From: Pseudomonas sp. TH43
Lineage (GTDB): Bacteria; Pseudomonadota; Gammaproteobacteria; Pseudomonadales; Pseudomonadaceae
Length of the DNA stretch: 64,000 nucleotides
Assembly (NCBI RefSeq): GCF_016650635.1
Contig: NZ_JAEKFI010000002.1
Coordinates: forward strand, 434,001-498,000
Direction: 5' to 3'
Part shown: positions 59,503 to 64,000 of the stretch, piece after piece
How positions within the stretch are numbered: position 1 is the stretch's first letter
How the letters are laid out: each line of letters starts with the position of its first letter
The notes under the pieces: generated by a model
The model's input: only the letters and a program-made list of their open reading frames with translations
What the model was told of the DNA's origin: nothing
Database searches by the model: none
Position numbers and translations under genes: made by a program

Positions 59503-60830
59503 GCGCTCGCCTGACGCCGCTGCCGATGACCACCATCGTCACCACCGACTTGATTGGCATCACCCGGGGTCGCTCGTTTCCCACTGATGAGCTGGAGCAT
59601 TATCAGGCGGCCGGTTGTGGCTGGGTGCCGGCCAACAGTGCGTTGACCCCGCAGGACATCATCGCCTCGAACAATCCGTGGGGCGCTTACGGCGACCTGC
59701 GATTGATCCCGGATCTGAGCAGCCGCGTGACCGTGAACAATGGCCCGGATGCCGATGCCCCAGCGCTGGACTTCATCCACGGCGACATCCGCGAAACCGA
59801 TGGCCGCCCGTGGGGCGCATGCCCGCGTACGCTGCTGCGCGATGAAGTGGAGCGTTATCGTGACGAGTTGGGCTTGCAGGTCAACGCTGCGTTCGAGCAT
59901 GAGTTCAACCTGCACGCAGGCTTTGCCGAGCACTTGGCGTTTTCCCTCGAAGCCCAGCGTCAAGGCGCCGAGTTCGGTGGCTGGTTGCTCAGCGCGCTGC
60001 GCGCCGGCGGCGTCGAGCCGGAAATGTTCCTGCCCGAATACGGCAAGCACCAATACGAAATCACCTGTCGCCCGACGCTGGGTGTGGCTGCGGCAGACCG
60101 CGCGGTAAACGTGCGTGAAATCACCCGCGAGATCGCCCGGCAACTGGGTCTGGATCTGAGCTTCGCCCCCAAAACTGCTGAGAATGCGGTGTGCAACGGC
60201 GTGCACTTCCACGTCAGCCTGCTTGATCTGAGCGGCCAGCCGATGCTTTACGACGCGGGCACCAGCAACGGCCTGTCGAGCCTTGGTCAGCATTGGGCGG
60301 CGGGGATCCTGCACTACTTGCCGGCGCTGTGTGCGTTCACCGCGCCGACGCCGGTTTCCTACCAACGCTTGCAGCCGCATCACTGGAGCGCGTCCTACGC
60401 TTGCCTCGGCCAACAGAACCGGGAAGCGGCGCTGCGCATTTGCCCGACCGTGACGCTGGGCGGAAAATCCGTGGCCCAGCAGTTCAACCTGGAGTTCCGC
60501 GCCATGGACGCCACCGCCTCACCGCACCTGGCGATGGCGGCCCTGTTGATCGCCGGACGACTGGGCATTGAACAGCGTCTGGCGCTGAACGCCATCACCG
60601 ATGACGTTCCAGATTCACTCAACGACGAGCAGCGCAAGGCCCGGGGCATTGTTGCCCTGCCCGCCTCGCTGGCTCAGGCACTGGACTGCCTGCGCGACAG
60701 TGCAGCCTTCAATGATTGGCTGCCCAAGCCGTTGCTCGACACCTACCACGCCCTGAAAACCGAGGAACTGGCGCTGACGGAACAGCTCTCGCCCGCTGAC
60801 TTGTGTGAGCACTATGCACGCCTGTACTGA
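59499..60830 (+). CDS. Glutamine synthetase-family ligase
   Basis: The 443-residue protein has a catalytic domain of the glutamine synthetase family: FEHEFNLH (metal-binding Glu), NGVHFHVS, and FNLEFRAMDATASPHLAMA near the end. It lacks the classical NRSA-like sequence of true glutamine synthetase and differs from PuuA, so it probably attaches glutamate to an amine other than ammonia. It overlaps the hydrolase gene before it and lies 17 bases within the next reading frame's possible start. Substrate unknown. Confidence 0.8.
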   Translation: MSARLTPLPMTTIVTTDLIGITRGRSFPTDELEHYQAAGCGWVPANSALTPQDIIASNNPWGAYGDLRLIPDLSSRVTVNNGPDADAPALDFIHGDIRETDGRPWGACPRTLLRDEVERYRDELGLQVNAAFEHEFNLHAGFAEHLAFSLEAQRQGAEFGGWLLSALRAGGVEPEMFLPEYGKHQYEITCRPTLGVAAADRAVNVREITREIARQLGLDLSFAPKTAENAVCNGVHFHVSLLDLSGQPMLYDAGTSNGLSSLGQHWAAGILHYLPALCAFTAPTPVSYQRLQPHHWSASYACLGQQNREAALRICPTVTLGGKSVAQQFNLEFRAMDATASPHLAMAALLIAGRLGIEQRLALNAITDDVPDSLNDEQRKARGIVALPASLAQALDCLRDSAAFNDWLPKPLLDTYHALKTEELALTEQLSPADLCEHYARLY

Positions 60831-61566
60831 ATCCGCCGAACTGGGGTTGTACACCCGACCGGCCTACAACCTGAGCCGCGAGGACTCGACGCACCCGTTG
60901 ATTCTGGTGTGCGAACACGCCAGCCGCTACATCCCCGACGCCCTGAACAATCTGGGCCTGGACGACGTTGCGGCCCGTGAACACATCGCCTGGGACATTG
61001 GCGCGCTGCAACTGGCCGAGCAGTTGGCGCAGACACTGGGGGCGACGTTGTTGAGCGCCAATTATTCACGGCTGCTGATCGATCTGAATCGCCCGCGGCA
61101 TGCACCCGACAGCATCCCGGCACAAAGCGAGATTTATCAGGTCCCGGGCAATCGCGACCTCGACGAAGCCACACGCGAGTACCGCCGTCAGACCCTGTTC
61201 AAGCCGTTTCACGCACGCTTGCAGACGTTGATCGACGAGCGCCTCGCCAACGGTCAAGCGGTGCGCGTGGTGGGGATTCACAGTTTCACCCCGGTGTATT
61301 ACGGCCAGCCGCGTCCACTGGAAATCGGCGTGTTGTTTGGTCAGGCCACAAGGTACGCGCAAGGCGTGCTCGATGGCCTTGGCGAGCATCCGCTGAAAGT
61401 CGCCGGCAACCAGCCGTACAAGATCGATCCGCTGGGCGACATGACTGTGCCGGTGCACGGCGATGCCCGTGGCCTCGACTCGCTGCTGATCGAGGTGCGC
61501 AACGACTTGCTGCGCAGCCCCGAAGCCGTGTCGCGCTGGGCCGCATACCTCGCGCCCCTGCTGTAA
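60814..61566 (+). CDS. N-formylglutamate amidohydrolase-like protein
   Basis: The 250-residue protein belongs to the N-formylglutamate amidohydrolase (HutG) family: LILVCEHASRYIP near the start, DLNRPRHAPD, and IHSFTPVYYG. The reaction of the type member releases formate from N-formylglutamate. ATG 60814 overlaps the preceding gene's end by 17 bases; a GTG three codons earlier is also possible. Next to a GS-like ligase it may hydrolyse another N-acyl glutamate rather than the histidine-pathway compound. Confidence 0.8.
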   Translation: MHACTESAELGLYTRPAYNLSREDSTHPLILVCEHASRYIPDALNNLGLDDVAAREHIAWDIGALQLAEQLAQTLGATLLSANYSRLLIDLNRPRHAPDSIPAQSEIYQVPGNRDLDEATREYRRQTLFKPFHARLQTLIDERLANGQAVRVVGIHSFTPVYYGQPRPLEIGVLFGQATRYAQGVLDGLGEHPLKVAGNQPYKIDPLGDMTVPVHGDARGLDSLLIEVRNDLLRSPEAVSRWAAYLAPLL

Positions 61567-61670
61567 CGAAAGACTGCTGTAACGGATGTTTCGAACACTG
61601 CTGACGCTGTAAACGATGGACCGATATAACAACTAAAAACGATCGACTGGCTGACAAGGAGTTGCGCTTC

Positions 61671-63020
61671 ATGGAAATTGAAGAATTCGGCTACAAGCAA
61701 GAGTTGAAACGTAGCCTGACCCTCACTGACCTGGTGGTGTACGGGATGATCTTCATGATCCCCATCGCCCCGTTCGGCGTGTATGGCTATGTCAATGCCG
61801 AGGCACCGGGGATGGTGCCGCTGGCCTACATCATCGGCATGGTGGCGATGCTGTTCACGGCGTTGAGCTACGGCAGCATGGCCAAGGCGTTCCCGATTGC
61901 CGGCTCGGTGTATTCCTACGCGCAACGCGGTTTGAATCAACACGTCGGCTTTATCGCCGGCTGGCTGATGCTGCTCGATTACCTGCTGATTCCACCGCTG
62001 CTTTATGTCTATGCAGCCATGGCGCTCAACCATTTGTATCCGGACATTCCGAAAGTCGGCTTCATTCTGGCGTTTCTGGTCAGCGCCACCTTCGTCAATC
62101 TGCGCGGCATCACCTTCACCGCGCGGATGAACATCATTTTCCTGCTGGCGCAACTGATCGTGCTGGGCATTTTCCTGTTCTACGCCTGGACTGCCCTGCA
62201 CAACGGTGGCGGTAACGGCGAACTGACTCTGGCGCCGCTGTATCACGCGGAAACCTTCAACTTCGCCCTGTTGATGCAAGCCGTATCGATTGCGGTGCTG
62301 TCGTTCCTCGGCTTCGATGCGATTTCGACGCTCGCCGAAGAAATCAAAGGTGATCCGGGCAAAAGCGTCGGCAAGGCCGCGCTGATTACCCTGCTGGTGA
62401 TGGGCGTGATTTTCGTTGCACAAACCTGGATTGCCACTGATCTGGCAGCGGGCATGGGCTTCAAATCCGCCGACACCGCCTTCTATGAAATCGCTGAAAT
62501 CGCAGCAGGCAGCTGGCTGGCGACGCTGACCGGTGTAGCGACCGCGCTGGCCTGGGGCGTTGCCGTGGCGATCACTTCGCAAGCGGCGGTATCGCGGCTG
62601 CTGTTCGGCATGGCTCGCGATGGCAAACTGCCGAAAGTGCTGGCCAAGGTGCATCCGAAACACAACACGCCATACCTGAGTATTTATCTGGTGGCCGTGC
62701 TGTCGCTGGTGATCTGCTACCTGTTCATCAACTCGGTCGATACCCTGACCTCGCTGGTCAACTTCGGCGCACTCAGCGGTTTCATGCTGCTGCACCTGAC
62801 CGTGATCAACTACTACTGGCGTCGGCAAAAGTCCGGTCAGGTTGTGCGCCACCTGATCTGTCCGGTGATCGGCTTCATCATCGTCGCGGCCATCATGTAC
62901 AACATGGGCGTCGATGCGCAGAAACTCGGGCTGATCTGGATCGCCCTGGGCCTGGTGTACCTGTTCTTCCTCAACAAGCTCGGCGCCAGTACTGCGCTGC
63001 CTGACCCGAGCAATGGCTGA
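61671..63020 (+). CDS. APC-family amino acid/amine permease
   Basis: The 449-residue transporter has about 12 membrane helices of the amino acid-polyamine-organocation family. The first helix has the marker VVYGMIFMIPIAPFGVYG (after LTDL), and helix 6 has SFLGFDAISTLAEE. It should import the substrate of this cluster. AAGGAG lies about 8 bases before ATG 61671. PuuP-like putrescine importers resemble it, so the solute could be an amine. Confidence 0.85.
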   Translation: MEIEEFGYKQELKRSLTLTDLVVYGMIFMIPIAPFGVYGYVNAEAPGMVPLAYIIGMVAMLFTALSYGSMAKAFPIAGSVYSYAQRGLNQHVGFIAGWLMLLDYLLIPPLLYVYAAMALNHLYPDIPKVGFILAFLVSATFVNLRGITFTARMNIIFLLAQLIVLGIFLFYAWTALHNGGGNGELTLAPLYHAETFNFALLMQAVSIAVLSFLGFDAISTLAEEIKGDPGKSVGKAALITLLVMGVIFVAQTWIATDLAAGMGFKSADTAFYEIAEIAAGSWLATLTGVATALAWGVAVAITSQAAVSRLLFGMARDGKLPKVLAKVHPKHNTPYLSIYLVAVLSLVICYLFINSVDTLTSLVNFGALSGFMLLHLTVINYYWRRQKSGQVVRHLICPVIGFIIVAAIMYNMGVDAQKLGLIWIALGLVYLFFLNKLGASTALPDPSNG

Positions 63021-63138
63021 CATAAAAAAGGGCGGCGTCTGACAACAAATCAGGCGACCGCTGATTTAACGCGTGGAAACCGACAGTGATAGTCAGGTTC
63101 GGCGAATTCGTCGGACCTTTTGATACAGGAGTACATCC

Positions 63139-64000
63139 ATGCTGGTCTTACGCCCAGTCGAGCTAACCGACCTGCCTCAGTTACAACAATTGGCCCGCGA
63201 CAGCCTGGTGGGCGTGACTTCCCTGCCGGATGACAGCGAACGCCTGCGCGAGAAAATCGCCGCATCCTGCGCCTCGTTCGACAGCGACGCAGCCGCGCAA
63301 GGCGCGGAGAATTACTTCTTCGTGCTCGAAGACCTCGACAGTCAGCGTTTGCTGGGGTGCTCTGAAATTGTCGCCACCGCCGGCTTCAACGAACCGTTCT
63401 ATAGCCTGCGCAACCGCCACTTCACCAGTGCCTCGCGAGAGCTGAACATCGAACACGGGGTACCGGCGCTGTCGTTGTGCCACGACCTCAACGATCACAC
63501 GCTGCTTCGCGGCTTCCATATCGACGCAGCGTTGGTTCGCACGCCTTTTTCCGAATTGCTGTCACGCGCGCGCCTGCTGTTTATCGCCGCCCATGCGCAG
63601 CGTTTCGCTGAAGCGGTGATTACCGAAATCGTCGGCTACAGCGACGAGAACGGCCATTCGCCCTTCTGGGATGCGCTGGGTAAACATTTCTTCGACCTGC
63701 CCTACGTCGAAGCCGAAAGGCTGTGCGGGTTACAGAGCCGCAGCTTCCTCGCCGAACTGATGCCGCAATACCCGATTTACGTGCCGATGCTGCCGCAAGC
63801 AGCGCAAGACTGTATCGGGCGCATTCACCCGGACGGTCAGGAAGCGTTCGACATTCTTGAGCGCGAAGGTTTTGAAACCAACAGCTACATCGATCTGTTC
63901 GATGCTGGCCCGACGCTTTATGCGCGCACCGCGAACATTCGTTCCATCGCCCGCAGCCAGACCGCCCAGGTGCAGCAACAACCGCGAATGGACGCCCGCG
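63139..64000 (+). CDS. Arginine N-succinyltransferase paralogue, 3' truncated by window
   Basis: The visible 287 codons match the AstA/AruF-AruG family: MLVLRPVELTDLPQLQQLAR, a later GYSDENGHSPFWDALGKHFF and LMPQYPIYVPMLPQAAQDCI, which is the family's strongest signature. In type members a G-x-G-rich CoA loop lies before LLSRARLLFIAAH; here the residues are RTPFSELLSRAR, so the acyl-CoA loop looks changed. The gene is part of the plus-strand run but 118 bases after the permease. It has AGGAG about 8 bases before ATG 63139. It runs past the right edge. Confidence 0.78.
   Translation, partial: MLVLRPVELTDLPQLQQLARDSLVGVTSLPDDSERLREKIAASCASFDSDAAAQGAENYFFVLEDLDSQRLLGCSEIVATAGFNEPFYSLRNRHFTSASRELNIEHGVPALSLCHDLNDHTLLRGFHIDAALVRTPFSELLSRARLLFIAAHAQRFAEAVITEIVGYSDENGHSPFWDALGKHFFDLPYVEAERLCGLQSRSFLAELMPQYPIYVPMLPQAAQDCIGRIHPDGQEAFDILEREGFETNSYIDLFDAGPTLYARTANIRSIARSQTAQVQQQPRMDAR

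Noticed and set aside
61341..63023. A 560-codon minus-strand open frame opposite the APC permease
   Set aside because: It covers the permease gene exactly and has the Gln/His/Arg-rich composition of antisense translation. The permease is clear by homology.
1..64000. tRNA or rRNA genes and insertion sequences
   Set aside because: I looked for tRNA cloverleaf arms with a T-loop GGTTCRA, long rRNA-like stretches and transposase motifs in all frames and saw none. A tRNAscan run would settle the tRNA point.

Overview
The window looks like a Pseudomonas chromosome of the P. fluorescens group. The evidence is high-GC coding with many intergenic REP-type palindromes (flanked by GTAGGAG/CTCCTAC or GTGGCGAGG/CCTCGCCAC), a periplasmic-type Mqo, a Pcs-type phosphatidylcholine synthase, LigD in the order phosphoesterase-ligase-polymerase, a putrescine gamma-glutamylation pathway and Pseudomonas-restricted families such as DUF2388. 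No rRNA, tRNA, CRISPR array, transposase or integrase was recognised.

Positions 1-3580 stand apart. They are AT-rich and carry three same-strand genes: a coiled-coil protein cut by the window edge, an McrB-like AAA+ NTPase, and a DUF2357/McrC-like PD-(D/E)xK nuclease. This is probably the right end of a transferred defence island that contains a coiled-coil Type IV-like restriction system, and it is the best candidate for something unusual here.

Positions 3591-14598 form a polyamine block. They hold the regulator puuR, the catabolic genes puuA, puuC and puuB on the minus strand, the divergent puuD, and a complete putrescine ABC transporter, potGHIF. Positions 14871-18078 hold thpR and small or hypothetical genes, including two lipoproteins. 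Positions 18425-22196 encode a Tat-exported molybdenum aldehyde oxidoreductase, paoABC, followed by a divergent cupin/LysR pair, an exported aldo/keto reductase, an alpha/beta hydrolase, a secreted CAP protein and a Nudix hydrolase.

Positions 27594-32819 hold a 27-residue membrane peptide, two NTF2-like proteins, mqo, a DUF2388 protein and a 133-bp tandem array built from REP sequence. Positions 32820-37781 are an apparent operon of a haem-oxygenase-like di-iron enzyme, a methyltransferase and ligD. Next come a Gly-rich DUF533/TerB-like protein, pcs, two methyltransferases, a GNAT enzyme, a sirtuin, and a LysR gene divergent from the acetoacetate operon atoDA-atoB. After mntH come exported or membrane proteins, one with a 213-bp duplication over its 3' end, and an orphan basic-amino-acid binding protein beside an AotO-like M14 enzyme.

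Positions 54815-57667 hold a rhodanese/GlxA pair and cobF with a phosphatase-like gene. Positions 58001-64000 hold a tightly packed cluster: an RpiR regulator, a cysteine hydrolase, a glutamine-synthetase-like ligase, an N-formylglutamate amidohydrolase-like enzyme, an APC permease and a divergent arginine N-succinyltransferase paralogue cut by the window edge. It looks like an uncharacterised pathway for an amine or amino-acid derivative.
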